64,000 bases of DNA from CAYQLT01 sp964418425 (GCA_964418425.1 CAYQLT010000006.1:36578-100577); one strand, 5' to 3'; shown: positions 55,763-63,766, counted from the first letter of the stretch. Made by a program: numbers and translations. Notes: generated by a model from the sequence alone, not told the origin.

Positions 55763-55911
55763 GGAATGTCCTCCCGCGGGCGAGCTGCCTCTGCCGCCTC
55801 AGGAGCATTTAGGAAAGCCTGGGGGCGTACCCTGCCGACCGGCACCTGGCAGGAGTCCCGGCCGGCGGCTTCGAATCCTGGTGCCCACATCCGCACGGGG
55901 CGGTGGCACCG

Positions 55912-56238
55912 ATGCACTGGGAATGGCCGCTCAACCCGGGAGCGACGGGACGGCCGGCTCTGCCGACCGTGGTGCTCAAGGGCCTCAGCTGGCGGATGGT
56001 CGCCATGTACCTCCAGCGCCTGGGAGGCCGGCTCGTGGAGCCGGAGGACCTGCAGGGTGGCAAAGGCAAGGCTCTGCTGAGCGGCGACGGGTGGCAGGCC
56101 ATGCTGCACGAGCAGGTGGAGTTTCGGGGAGCCATGCGCAGCAACCGGGTGGAGATTCGCTTGTCCGGCAACCCCCAGGCCATCGAGGGTGTGGTGGAAG
56201 GGTTGCGGCGCCTGGCTTCCATGGAAAGCCTCGACTGA
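55912..56238 (+). CDS. Small conserved-looking protein, unknown
   Basis: This 108-residue soluble alpha/beta protein runs from MHWEWPLNPG to LRRLASMESLD. It has a helix LSWRMVAMYLQRLGGRLV, a strand WQAMLHEQVEFRGAMRSNRVEIRLSG and a helix AIEGVVEGLRRLASM, i.e. a compact ferredoxin-like or ACT-sized fold. No family is recognised. ATG 55912 (or GTG 55903) lies after GGGGCGGTGG. It is 22 nt upstream of the deacetylase gene, so they are probably co-transcribed. Confidence 0.65.
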   Translation: MHWEWPLNPGATGRPALPTVVLKGLSWRMVAMYLQRLGGRLVEPEDLQGGKGKALLSGDGWQAMLHEQVEFRGAMRSNRVEIRLSGNPQAIEGVVEGLRRLASMESLD

Positions 56239-56260
56239 GGAAGGAGGCAAGCCGCAGGCC

Positions 56261-57034
56261 GTGGGCGTGCGCCGCCTCATCGTCAGCGCCGACGACTTCG
56301 GAATGACCGAGGGCGTCACCCGGGGCATCGTGGAGGGGCATCGCCGGGGAATCGTGAGCAGCACCGCGCTGATGGCCAACATGCCGGCGCGCCACCTGGC
56401 CGCGGCCCTGGCTCGCCAGCACCCGAGGCTGGGGGTGGGGCTGCACCTCAACCGCACCTGCTACCGACCGTTGTTGCCGCCGGAGCAGGTACCCAGCCTG
56501 GTGATGCCCAACGGGTGGTTCTGGCCGACGGTGGAGATGGCCGACCAGCACAACCGCATCGATGAGCTGGAGGCCGAGTTCCGCAGGCAGCTGGCCGAAT
56601 TCAAGGCCCTGGGCCTGCGGCTCACCCACATGGACATGCATATGGGAACCCGGCGGTCGGACGTCCTGGAGCTGGTGGTGCGGCTGCTGCGCGAGCAAGG
56701 CGTACCCGCCCGCCGGCCCCCCAGGGACTACGCGCCCGGCCTCGACGCCTTCATCGAGAGCCTGCGCGCCGAGGGCCTGCGCTTTCCCGACCAGACGCTG
56801 TACGATCTGCAGGAGCGGCAGGTGTCGGCCCAGGAGCTGCGAGAGCTGTTGCTGGCGCTGCCGGAGGGGGTCAGCGAGCTCGTCACCCACCCCGGCTACG
56901 TCTCGGAAGCGCACCGGTTCGTGGACGACTTTTACAGCCGCCGGGAATGCGAGCTGGCGGTGCTGACGGATCCTGCGCTGCCCGCCTGGCTGGAACAGCT
57001 CGGGATCCAGCTCATCACCTTTGGGGAGCTGTGA
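56261..57034 (+). CDS. ChbG/YdjC-family carbohydrate deacetylase
   Basis: This 257-residue metal-dependent deacetylase belongs to the YdjC/ChbG fold and removes acetyl groups from N-acetylated sugars. It shows LIVSADDFGMTEGVTRGIVEGHRRGIVSSTALMAN (metal Asp pair), GVGLHLNRT, LRLTHMDMHMGT (ligand His) and ELVTHPGY (HPG with ligand His). GTG 56261 after GGAGG at 13 bases is the first usable start. The end overlaps a convergent small gene by 20 nt. The substrate could be peptidoglycan, chitobiose or lipid-linked sugars; the context does not say. Confidence 0.9.
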   Translation: MGVRRLIVSADDFGMTEGVTRGIVEGHRRGIVSSTALMANMPARHLAAALARQHPRLGVGLHLNRTCYRPLLPPEQVPSLVMPNGWFWPTVEMADQHNRIDELEAEFRRQLAEFKALGLRLTHMDMHMGTRRSDVLELVVRLLREQGVPARRPPRDYAPGLDAFIESLRAEGLRFPDQTLYDLQERQVSAQELRELLLALPEGVSELVTHPGYVSEAHRFVDDFYSRRECELAVLTDPALPAWLEQLGIQLITFGEL

Positions 57035-57206
57035 GCTCAAACTCCTCCACCGCGTACATGAGCTGGCAGACCCGGTCGTCCAGCGCGGCCACCTCCTTCT
57101 GGTAGCCCTCCAGCTGGCGGCGCAGCGCATCCACCTCGCGCAGAAGCCATATATTGGAAATGAGAAGCACCGCCGCCACCACGACGTAGGCCACGTCCAC
57201 CCACAT
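57015..57206 (-). CDS. Small membrane/coiled-coil protein
   Basis: This 63-residue protein has one membrane segment (VDVAYVVVAAVLLISNIWLL) and then a leucine-heptad helix (LREVDALRRQLEGYQKEVAALDDRVCQLM). It would sit in the cytoplasmic membrane with a cytosolic coiled coil, like small septum/division-type proteins. ATG 57206 follows GAGAGGCGGGGCGGG. It lies downstream of folD on the same strand and is convergent with the deacetylase. Confidence 0.6.
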   Translation of the reverse strand: MWVDVAYVVVAAVLLISNIWLLREVDALRRQLEGYQKEVAALDDRVCQLMYAVEEFELTAPQR

Positions 57207-57365
57207 CCCGCCCCGCCTCTCGCGGTGTCGCGTCGTACACGCTCGCGCCCGCAAGCCGCCCGGCACAAGCAGGCCGGGCCCGCCGCACGGGCCCCGGCCT
57301 TAGGCTCCCCTCTCAGGTGTATGAGGGGGCGGACCGGTCCTTGCCAGGGGGCCCCGGCCGGCAGG

Positions 57366-58238
57366 TCAACCGGCCGGGCCCAGCTGGTGGCGGGCCGCGA
57401 TCAGGGTGTTGCGCATGAGCATGGCGACGGTCATGGGCCCCACGCCCCCCGGCACAGGCGTCAGGTGGGCGGCTACCTGCCGGGCCGACTCGTAATCCAC
57501 GTCGCCCACCAGCCTGCCGTCCTCCAGCCGGTTGATGCCCACATCCACCACCACGGCCCCGGGGCGGATCCAGTCGCCCTGCACCAGCTGGGGCCGTCCC
57601 GCTGCCACCACCAGCACCTCGGCCTCCCGGCAAACGGACCGAAGGTCCCGGGTGCGCGAGTGGCAGACCGTCACCGTGGCATGCCGGGAAAGAAGCAGCA
57701 CCGCCGTCGGCTTGCCTACGATGTTGCTGCGGCCCACCACCACGGCCCGCCGGCCCGCCAGCTCCACGCCCGTGGCGTCGATGAGGGCCATGATCCCCGC
57801 CGGCGTGCATGGCACCAGGTACGGTCGCCCTTCCAGCAGCCGGCCCATGTTGAGGGGATGAAAGCCGTCCACGTCCTTGAGGGGATCGATGCGCTCCAAA
57901 AACTCCATGGGGTCCAGGTGTTCCGGCAGGGGCAGCTGCAACAGGATACCGTGGGTGTCGGCGCTGTCGTTGAGACGGTCGATGAGGTCCCGAAGAGCCT
58001 GCGCCGAGCAGTCCGCGGGCAGGTGGTACGCCGAGGAGCGGATGCCCAGCTCCTCGCACGCCCGCCGTTTGTTGCGCACGTAAAGGGCCGAGGCCGGGTT
58101 ATCCCCGACCAGGATGACCGCCAGCCCCGGGGTGACGCCGGTCTGCTCCTTCAGGCTCCGGACGCCCCGCTCCACCTCCTGGCGAACCGATGCGGCCAGA
58201 GCTTTGCCCTCCAACCGGGCGGCTTCGGTGGTGCTCAA
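57366..58238 (-). CDS. folD: Methylenetetrahydrofolate dehydrogenase/cyclohydrolase
   Basis: This 290-residue bifunctional C1 enzyme interconverts 5,10-methylene-, methenyl- and 10-formyl-THF with NADP. It shows GLAVILVGDNPASALYVRNKRRACEELGI (catalytic YxxxK with Lys), LLQLPLPEHLDP, DVDGFHPLN, PCTPAGIM, AVVVGRSNIVGKPTAVLLL, GAVVVDVGIN and TPVPGGVGPMT. TTG 58238 overlaps the glpX stop as TTGA, implying translational coupling. Confidence 0.96.
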   Translation of the reverse strand: MSTTEAARLEGKALAASVRQEVERGVRSLKEQTGVTPGLAVILVGDNPASALYVRNKRRACEELGIRSSAYHLPADCSAQALRDLIDRLNDSADTHGILLQLPLPEHLDPMEFLERIDPLKDVDGFHPLNMGRLLEGRPYLVPCTPAGIMALIDATGVELAGRRAVVVGRSNIVGKPTAVLLLSRHATVTVCHSRTRDLRSVCREAEVLVVAAGRPQLVQGDWIRPGAVVVDVGINRLEDGRLVGDVDYESARQVAAHLTPVPGGVGPMTVAMLMRNTLIAARHQLGPAG

Positions 58239-59248
58239 ACGGCCTCCGCCTCCCGGGCCGCGATCTCCTGGTTCTGGCGACGGGAGCGCAGGGTCTTGTA
58301 CTCCAGGTTGTGGATGGTTTCCACCATGCGCACGGTCTTCGTGTGGGCCCGCATGAGCAGGGAGTGGGTGCGGGCGGTACGGCCGTAGTAACGCACCCCT
58401 TTGAGCAGATCCCCGTCGGTCACCCCCGTGGCCGCAAAGATCACCCGGTCCCCCTTCACCAGGTCGTCCTGGGTGTAAACCCGCCGCGAATCGGTCAGCC
58501 CGGCGGCGTGGGCCCGGGCCTCATCCTCGGCTGACTGCAGCCACAGCCGGCACTGGATCTCGCCTCCCAGGCACTTGAGGGCCGCTGCCGTCAAAACCCC
58601 CTCAGGCGCACCCCCGATGCCCATGAGCATGTCCACGCCGGTTCCTTCCAGAGCGGTGGCAATTCCTGCAGCCACATCGCCGTCGGTGATGAGCTTGATG
58701 CGGGCCCCCACCTGCCGAACCTCCTCGATGAGGCGGGCATGCCGGGGCCGGTCCAGTATGACCACGGTCACCTCGCTGACCCGCCGGCCGAGAACCGCCG
58801 CCACCACCCGCAGGTTCTCGCGCACCGGCGCGTTGATGTCGATGTGGCCGGCCGCCGCAGGCCCCACCGCGATCTTCTCCATGTAGAAGGTGGGCACGGG
58901 CAGGATGGCTCCCCGCTCGGCCGCCACCAGCACCGAGAGGGCGTTGGGCATGCCGTTGGCCAGCAGGCGGGTGCCCTCCAGGGGGTCGACCGCGATGTCC
59001 ACCTCCGGGCCCTCCCCTGTGCCCACGGCCTCCCCCACGTACAGCATGGGGGCCTTGTCCTTCTCCCCCTCCCCGATGACCACCGTCCCCCGGATGCGCA
59101 CCAGGTCCAGCATGCCGCGCATGCCGTCCACCGCGGCATCGTCGGCCGCCTCCCGGTCACCCTTGCCCATCCATGGGGCAGCCCGCAGCGCTGCCGTCTC
59201 GGTGACCCGCACGAAGTCCAGCATGACCTCACGCTCGTGATCCACCAT
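58235..59248 (-). CDS. glpX: Fructose-1,6-bisphosphatase class II
   Basis: This 337-residue Mg-dependent FBPase of gluconeogenesis shows DFVRVTETAALRAAPWMGKGDREAADDAAVDGM, VVIGEGEKDKAPMLYVGE (metal-binding Glu), IAVDPLEGTRL (DPLEG), LITDGDVAAGIAT and GIGGAPEGVLTAAALKCLGGE. ATG 59248 follows GGGAGG at eight bases; the open frame reaches 59317 only as low-complexity Arg/Gly. It is the promoter-proximal gene before folD. Confidence 0.96.
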   Translation of the reverse strand: MVDHEREVMLDFVRVTETAALRAAPWMGKGDREAADDAAVDGMRGMLDLVRIRGTVVIGEGEKDKAPMLYVGEAVGTGEGPEVDIAVDPLEGTRLLANGMPNALSVLVAAERGAILPVPTFYMEKIAVGPAAAGHIDINAPVRENLRVVAAVLGRRVSEVTVVILDRPRHARLIEEVRQVGARIKLITDGDVAAGIATALEGTGVDMLMGIGGAPEGVLTAAALKCLGGEIQCRLWLQSAEDEARAHAAGLTDSRRVYTQDDLVKGDRVIFAATGVTDGDLLKGVRYYGRTARTHSLLMRAHTKTVRMVETIHNLEYKTLRSRRQNQEIAAREAEAV

Positions 59249-59534
59249 GCCACCGGCCTCCCTTCCCCGCCCGCGGTCCCCACGACCTCTGGCCGCCGGG
59301 GATGAGGACCTTTCCACCGCGCAGGGGGTTCACCTGCCGCCTTCCGATGGCAGAAAGAGCGGGCTTTCCCCGGCAAGTGACGTCGGGCAGCAGGGTCCGC
59401 CGACAGAGGCGACCGCCACGGCCCTCGGGGCGTCACCGAAACGGCGCGCCGGGGGTTGGCAAAGGAGGCTCGGCTGCGTCCGGCGTGTCCGAAACGAGGA
59501 ACCTGCCCGTGGCGCCGCCAAGCGAGGGGTGAGC
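59249..59534. other. Non-coding gap, nothing recognised
   Basis: 286 nt between the glpX start and tRNA-Arg. No gene, RNA motif or clear hairpin was recognised; it should contain the glpX promoter on the minus strand, but no convincing -35/-10 pair was found. Confidence 0.5.
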
Positions 59535-59609
<75 letters not shown>

Positions 59610-59627
59610 ACCGGTTTGCCGAACCCG

Positions 59628-59656
59628 ATTATAGCGCCCCCCGAACCACCCCGCAA
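59628..59656 (-). promoter_or_regulatory. tRNA-Arg promoter
   Basis: On the minus strand TTGCGG (59656-59651), a 17-nt spacer and a perfect TATAAT (59633-59628) lie 18 nt upstream of the tRNA 5' end. Confidence 0.8.
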
Positions 59657-59746
59657 GGACAGCCGGCGGGAAGCCGGCTCCCCCCGTAGAGGGACCTGCC
59701 CACCACCGGGCCCGCCTGCGGCCCGAGGCAGCAGGCGGCCACCCTC

Positions 59747-60445
59747 TCAAGCTCCGGGCTGCTCTTTCTCCTGGACGAAGAGGTTGCCCTGGGAGTCGAG
59801 GCTTGCATAGAAAACCTCCTTGGGGTCGTGGATGCCCCGGGCGGCCAGTTGCTCTTTGAGCCAGGTGACGTCCAACCGGGCAGCGCTGAGGGCCCGATAG
59901 TCGATGCGCCCGTCGTTCACCAGCGGGATCGGCAGCCCCTCGTACGACGTGGCGATGCCCAGGTCGGCCGGGCACAGGGGGCGGCGCTGGGACTTGGGTA
60001 TCAGGCTCAGGTGGCCGTTGGTCTCCAACACGGCCACCTCCACGTCCGCAATGTTAGGGACGTTCTTCTGGCGGAGCTGCTCCAGAAGGTCGTCCACGCC
60101 GTAGCGCAACCGGCGAAGCTCCGACTCGATGATGCGCCCGTCCTTGATGACGATGCTGGGCGTCCCCGAAACCACGTTGCGGGCGAAGGTGCTCTTCAGC
60201 GTGATCCAGGAGATGGCAATCTGGGCGACAAGGAGGGTGAGGATGGGGACGGCTCCCCGCAGGACGCCGATGCTGGGGTTTTCGATGGGCAGGGCAGCCA
60301 GCTCGGCCAGCATGATGGTGAGCACCAGGTCCCACGGGGAGAGGACGCCGATCTCCCGCTTGCCCATGAGCCGCACCACCGCCAGCAGCAAGCCGTAGAA
60401 AAAGAGGGTCTTTGCCGCCATGGCCAGCAAACCCGGTGCCGTCAC
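59747..60445 (-). CDS. DUF421/YetF-family membrane protein
   Basis: This 232-residue protein of the YetF family has three N-terminal membrane segments (KTLFFYGLLLAVVRLMG; LVLTIMLAELAALPI; AVPILTLLVAQIAISWI), then the conserved cytosolic domain with GKREIGVLSPWDLV, VVSGTPSIVIKDGRI, LRRLRYGVDDLLEQLRQKNVPNIADVEVAVLETNGHLS and a second YetF-C unit LDVTWLKEQLAARGI. GTG 60445 gives the family length and has AGGTGGGA upstream. Members are cell-surface or spore-associated with an unclear function. It is divergent from the metal ATPase across the AGGAT-repeat region. Confidence 0.9.
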   Translation of the reverse strand: MTAPGLLAMAAKTLFFYGLLLAVVRLMGKREIGVLSPWDLVLTIMLAELAALPIENPSIGVLRGAVPILTLLVAQIAISWITLKSTFARNVVSGTPSIVIKDGRIIESELRRLRYGVDDLLEQLRQKNVPNIADVEVAVLETNGHLSLIPKSQRRPLCPADLGIATSYEGLPIPLVNDGRIDYRALSAARLDVTWLKEQLAARGIHDPKEVFYASLDSQGNLFVQEKEQPGA

Positions 60446-60550
60446 CGCGCTTCCCACCTGCACGTGCCGGTTTTCGGTTTCGCAGTCGCCTGCGGGCCTA
60501 GTCTCTCTCGGGTACCCGGCCCCATACGGGCCTTGACGAACGGTCACCGA

Positions 60551-60616
60551 AAGGATATCTAAGGATAGCCGAGATTTAATAGGATGCGTTATCAACTGTT
60601 CACCTGGTTAAGGATG
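60551..60616. promoter_or_regulatory. AT-rich divergent region with helically phased AGGAT repeats
   Basis: AGGAT occurs at 60552, 60562, 60581 and 60611 (spacing ~10, 19, 30), i.e. near whole helical turns, in the most AT-rich stretch of this part of the window. The first two lie in AAGGATATCT/AAGGATAGCC. It lies between yetF and the metal ATPase and could be an operator array for a metal-responsive regulator. Confidence 0.4.
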
Positions 60617-60671
60617 CCGGCGCAGGGCGCCGGCCCGGCTCCGTCTGGCGAAAGGAGTGCCGTCCACTGGG

Positions 60672-62774
60672 ATGACCCACGCCATGTCCGCCTCAGCCCG
60701 TGGAAGCTCCCGCCCCGGGGGGCTCGCCCGTGGCCTCGCATCCAGCCTGGTCGTGCCCGCAGCGGTTGCGGCGTTTACGGCCGCCGGCTGGGTCTGGGAG
60801 AACCTGGCCGCGCCCGACCTCGCCGACCCGTGGGCACCCCAGCGGTGGCCTGCCCTGGCCCTGTACCTGGCCGCCTACGCCGTCGGCGGATGGGAGCCGG
60901 GCCGGTCGGGGCTGCGCTCGCTGCGTGCGGGCCGCATCGATATCGATCTGCTGATGGTGGCTGCGGCGCTGGGCGCCTTCGCCATCGGTCAGGCCCCGGA
61001 CGGAGCCGTGCTCATCTTCATCTTCGCCCTCAGCCATTCGCTGGAGGAGTACGCCCTGGACCGCACTCGCAGCGCCATCCACTCCCTCGTGAGCCTGCGG
61101 CCCACCCAGGCACGCCGCCTGCTGACACCGCCGCAGGGAGCCGCCGGCCCCGAAGAGGTCGGGGGCGGCGGCCAGGTGGCCTGGGTCCCGGTCGAAGAGC
61201 TTCGCGTCGGTGACCTCGTGGAGGTGCTTCCGGGCGAGCGTCTTCCCGTGGACGGGGTGATCGTGCAGGGCCGCTCCGCCGTCGACCTCTCCGCCATGAC
61301 GGGGGAGAGCATCCCCCAGGGGCGGGGGCCTGGCGACGAGGTGCTCGCCGGCTCGGTGAACCTGCAAGGGCTTTTGTGGGTTCGGGTGACGAAAAAGCCG
61401 GAAGAAAGCACGCTTGCCCGCATCATCCAGCTGGTGGAGCAGGCCAGGGAGCGCAAGGCGAGGCTGCAAAGGTTCATCGAGCGCTTCGAGGGGCGGTACT
61501 CCGCGGCCGTGGTGGCCGGCACCCTGCTGTTGGTGCTGGCCGGCCCGCTGGCCTTGGGCTGGGAATGGCGAGAGACGCTGCGCCGTGCCATGACGGCCAT
61601 GGTGGCGGCCTCCCCCTGCGCCGTGGTCCTTTCCACCATGCCCACCATGCTGTCCGCCATGGCGGCCAGCGCCCGTCGCGGCGTGCTGTTCAAGGGGGCC
61701 GTGCACCTGGAGCAGCTGGGTGCCGTCCGGGTTGTGGCCTTCGACAAGACCGGCACGCTCACGGCCGGGACGCTTCAGGTGACCGAGGTGGTGGCCGGTC
61801 CGGGTTGGGAAGAGACTGCGGTGGTGGCGCTGGCGGCGGGGGCTGAGGGGGGTAGCGAGCACCCGGTGGCGAGGGCCATCGTACGAGAAGCCAACCGCCT
61901 GGGCCTTCGCCCGCAGACCCCCCAATGGAGCCGGGTGCGGCCGGGACGGGGCGTCGAAGCGCAGGTGGGTGTCGACCGGGTTGTTGTGGGAAGCCCCGCC
62001 TGGTTTCGGGAGATGGGTCTGACGGTGTCGCCCGCGCTGGCCGCATCCCTGCAGCGCCTGGAGGCTGCAGGCCAGACCGCCATGCTGGTGGGGATCGAGG
62101 GAGCGGGTGCCGTCGGCGTCATCGCGGTCACGGACCGGGTGCGGGAAGAGGCCGCCTCCGCGGTGGCCGCGCTTCGCCGACTGGGCGTTCGCCGGGTGGT
62201 CATGCTGACCGGCGACAACCCGAGGGTTGCCGAAGCCATCGGCGCGCAGGTGGGCGTGGACGAGGTGCACGCCGCTCTTTTGCCGGAGCAGAAGATGGAG
62301 GTTCTGGAGCGTCTGAAGACCCGTTTCGGAACGGTGGCCATGGTGGGGGACGGTATCAACGACGCCCCGGCGCTGGCGGCCGCATCGGTGGGCATTGCCA
62401 TGGGAGGTGCCGGGACCGACGTGGCCCTGGAGACCGCGGACGTGGTGCTGATGTCCGACGACCTGGCCCGGTTGGAGGGAGCCATCGCCTTGGGACGGGC
62501 CGCGGAGCGGACCGTCCGGCACAACCTCGCCTTCGCCTTCACGGTGATGGCGGGCCTGCTGGCCCTGGCCGCCATGGGGCACCTCAGCCTCACCCAGGCA
62601 GTGGTGGGTCACGAGGGCAGTACGGTGCTGGTGGCCCTCAACGGGCTGCGGCTTCTCGCGTACCGCTGGCCGAAGGCCCTACAGGTCCGCCCCGAAGGTG
62701 CCCGCCCGGCGCTTGCGCAACCCGATGGCCTGGCGTATACTCGAAGGCAGCGGGCGGATGTAGCGCAGTGGTAG
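60672..62774 (+). CDS. P1B-type metal-transporting ATPase (SPC/P1B-4 class)
   Basis: This 700-residue efflux ATPase has about 7-8 membrane segments, the actuator TGES (AMTGESIPQG), transmembrane SPC (AASPCAVVLSTMPTMLSAMAASARRGVLFKG), phosphorylation site VAFDKTGTLTAGT, HP motif GSEHPVARAI, MLTGDN, VAMVGDGINDAPAL and, in the last helix, GHEGSTVLVALNGLRLL. SPC plus HEGxT is the P1B-4 signature (Co/Fe/Zn/heavy metals; PfeT- or CoaT-like). No N-terminal metal-binding domain is present. ATG 60672 has AAAGGAG 14 nt upstream. Its last seven codons and stop lie in tRNA-Gly. Confidence 0.93.
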   Translation: MTHAMSASARGSSRPGGLARGLASSLVVPAAVAAFTAAGWVWENLAAPDLADPWAPQRWPALALYLAAYAVGGWEPGRSGLRSLRAGRIDIDLLMVAAALGAFAIGQAPDGAVLIFIFALSHSLEEYALDRTRSAIHSLVSLRPTQARRLLTPPQGAAGPEEVGGGGQVAWVPVEELRVGDLVEVLPGERLPVDGVIVQGRSAVDLSAMTGESIPQGRGPGDEVLAGSVNLQGLLWVRVTKKPEESTLARIIQLVEQARERKARLQRFIERFEGRYSAAVVAGTLLLVLAGPLALGWEWRETLRRAMTAMVAASPCAVVLSTMPTMLSAMAASARRGVLFKGAVHLEQLGAVRVVAFDKTGTLTAGTLQVTEVVAGPGWEETAVVALAAGAEGGSEHPVARAIVREANRLGLRPQTPQWSRVRPGRGVEAQVGVDRVVVGSPAWFREMGLTVSPALAASLQRLEAAGQTAMLVGIEGAGAVGVIAVTDRVREEAASAVAALRRLGVRRVVMLTGDNPRVAEAIGAQVGVDEVHAALLPEQKMEVLERLKTRFGTVAMVGDGINDAPALAAASVGIAMGGAGTDVALETADVVLMSDDLARLEGAIALGRAAERTVRHNLAFAFTVMAGLLALAAMGHLSLTQAVVGHEGSTVLVALNGLRLLAYRWPKALQVRPEGARPALAQPDGLAYTRRQRADVAQW
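62713..62741 (+). promoter_or_regulatory. tRNA-Gly promoter inside the ATPase gene
   Basis: TTGCGC (62713-62718), a 17-nt spacer and TATACT (62736-62741) lie 13 nt upstream of tRNA-Gly and entirely within the 3' end of the ATPase coding sequence. Confidence 0.7.
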
Positions 62775-62828
62775 CGCATCGGCTTCCCAAGCCGACGGTC
62801 GCGGGTTCGAATCCCGTCATCCGCTCCA
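62754..62828 (+). tRNA. tRNA-Gly (anticodon CCC), CCA encoded
   Basis: Cloverleaf: acceptor GCGGATG/CATCCGC, D arm GCGC...GCGC with GTGGTA loop, anticodon stem TCGGC/GCCGA with loop TTCCCAA (anticodon CCC, reads GGG), T arm GCGGGTTCGAATCCCGT, discriminator T, encoded CCA. A TTTTT follows two bases after CCA. Its first 21 nt encode the end of the ATPase, whose stop TAG is in the D loop. Confidence 0.96.
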
Positions 62829-62990
62829 TTTTTATGCCTTTTCGCCCCATCCGGGCCGTGCGATGCACCCGGGCCCGCGCCTGACCGCAGTGCAGGGAAC
62901 GCACCCGGCCAGTGCAGCCACGCAGCTACCGGAGACCACCGACGCAAGCCACCACGGACCGGCGACGCAGCCACCAACGGCGGGGGGAGC

Positions 62991-63066
62991 TGGAGCTGGC
63001 GGAGGGATTCGAACCCTCGACCTAGGCATTACGAGTGCCTCGCTCTGCCTGCTGAGCTACGCCAGC
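62991..63066 (-). tRNA. tRNA-Thr (anticodon CGT), CCA encoded
   Basis: Cloverleaf on the minus strand: acceptor GCTGGCG/CGCCAGC, D arm GCTC...GAGC, anticodon stem AGGCA/TGCCT with loop CTCGTAA (anticodon CGT, reads ACG), T arm with GGTTCGAATCC, discriminator T and encoded CCA. Confidence 0.96.
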
Positions 63067-63119
63067 CCGATGCGGCAGCTGGGAAAAGACCGGCCAGGCA
63101 CGCGAATGGCCAGCGGAGG

Positions 63120-63196
63120 TGGTGGGCAGGAAGGGATTCGAACCCCTGGCCTCTACGATGTGAGCGTAGCGCTCTAACCAGCTGAGCTACCTGCCC
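63120..63196 (-). tRNA. tRNA-Val (anticodon CAC), CCA encoded
   Basis: Cloverleaf on the minus strand: acceptor GGGCAGG/CCTGCCC, D arm GCTC...GAGC, anticodon stem CTACG/CGTAG with loop CTCACAT (anticodon CAC, reads GTG), T arm GGGGTTCGAATCCC, discriminator A, encoded CCA (63122-63120). It is transcribed with tRNA-Thr, 53 nt apart. Confidence 0.96.
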
Positions 63197-63233
63197 CCGG
63201 CCGCTGGCCCGTAGCAAGAGCCCGGCGAACCCT

Positions 63234-63263
63234 ACTGTAAATGCCGGCGGGCCCGCATGTCAA
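63234..63263 (-). promoter_or_regulatory. Strong promoter of the tRNA-Val/tRNA-Thr unit
   Basis: On the minus strand a perfect TTGACA (63263-63258), an 18-nt spacer and TACAGT (63239-63234) lie ~38 nt upstream of tRNA-Val; both tRNAs should be co-transcribed from it. Confidence 0.8.
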
Positions 63264-63307
63264 GCCGGGCCCGGGTGGGCCCGGCCGGGTGGTGCGCCTG
63301 GAGACGG

Positions 63308-63460
63308 TCACCGCAGCGCGTGAAGCAGCAGCTCCAGCAGACCCTTGCGCCCGGAAGGCGTCGGCGCTGCGGGCGCCTTGCGGTTGAGGTCCGCACCGCA
63401 TTTCTTGCAGTACAGGCTGCCCGAGTAGTTGGGCGTGGAGCAATCGGGGCAAACCACCAC
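63308..63460 (-). CDS. 50-residue zinc-ribbon protein
   Basis: A short open frame starts at GTG 63460, with AAGGGAG at five bases, and reads VVVCPDCSTPNYSGSLYCKKCG, then ADLNRKAPAAP and a leucine-rich helix GLLELLLHALR before TGA. CPDC and CKKC, 12 residues apart, form a treble-clef/zinc-ribbon knuckle like the small zinc-ribbon domains in Bacillota. The C-terminal helix could be amphipathic or membrane-peripheral. The 5' leader has two hairpin-forming palindromes. It is upstream of the tRNA unit but separated from it by a strong tRNA promoter. The coding call rests on the Shine-Dalgarno sequence plus the Cys pattern. Confidence 0.75.
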   Translation of the reverse strand: MVVCPDCSTPNYSGSLYCKKCGADLNRKAPAAPTPSGRKGLLELLLHALR

Positions 63461-63499
63461 AGGTTCTCCCTTCCCATCTCGGGACGGTTAGAGTCCCGG

Positions 63500-63518
63500 C
63501 GGGTCAGTTTCTGACCCG
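63500..63518. promoter_or_regulatory. Perfect palindrome in the leader of the zinc-ribbon gene
   Basis: CGGGTCAG (63500-63507), a 3-nt spacer and CTGACCCG (63511-63518) make a perfect 8-bp inverted repeat 40 nt upstream of the GTG. A second, weaker repeat GGGAC...GTCCC (63481-63497) follows towards the gene. It is either an operator or an RNA leader hairpin. Confidence 0.4.
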
Positions 63519-63655
63519 GAGCCATCCTACATTGGCAAAGTTACGGTTTTGTAACAGCTCCGCCAAATGGCGGTGAAAGGGGCTGCGAGCGGAAGGTGAC
63601 GAAGAGCGCCGCGGGACCTCAGCGCCCCGCGCCTAAGGCCGGAAAGACTCTGCGC

Positions 63656-63766
63656 CTACCGTCCGATGACGATTCCGGCGTGCCGCAGCAGCATCAACAG
63701 CAGGTAGAGCCCGATGAGGGCCGCCAAACGCCACAGGGCGTCGCCGGGGTAAAACGACGACCGCAT
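63656..63766 (-). CDS. 36-residue single-pass membrane miniprotein
   Basis: ATG 63766 opens a short frame: MRSSFYPGDALWRL, a hydrophobic span AALIGLYLLLMLL and a short RHAGIVIGR tail before TAG. The purine-rich GGGGGGACGG lies upstream at reasonable spacing, and a GTG directly precedes the ATG. It resembles the very small membrane proteins found next to housekeeping genes. Coding status is inferred from the ribosome-binding site, the clean transmembrane segment and the lack of any other gene here. Confidence 0.5.
   Translation of the reverse strand: MRSSFYPGDALWRLAALIGLYLLLMLLRHAGIVIGR

Noticed and set aside
55471..56457. 328-codon minus-strand frame extending upstream of the secreted-protein gene
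   Set aside because: It is in a different frame from the supported signal-peptide protein and crosses two plus-strand genes with good starts.
62863..63177. Plus-strand open frame of 104 codons containing GGIRTLDLGITSAS and EGIRTPGLYDV
   Set aside because: This is antisense translation of tRNA-Thr and tRNA-Val; such 'IRTLDL' peptides are a well-known annotation artefact.
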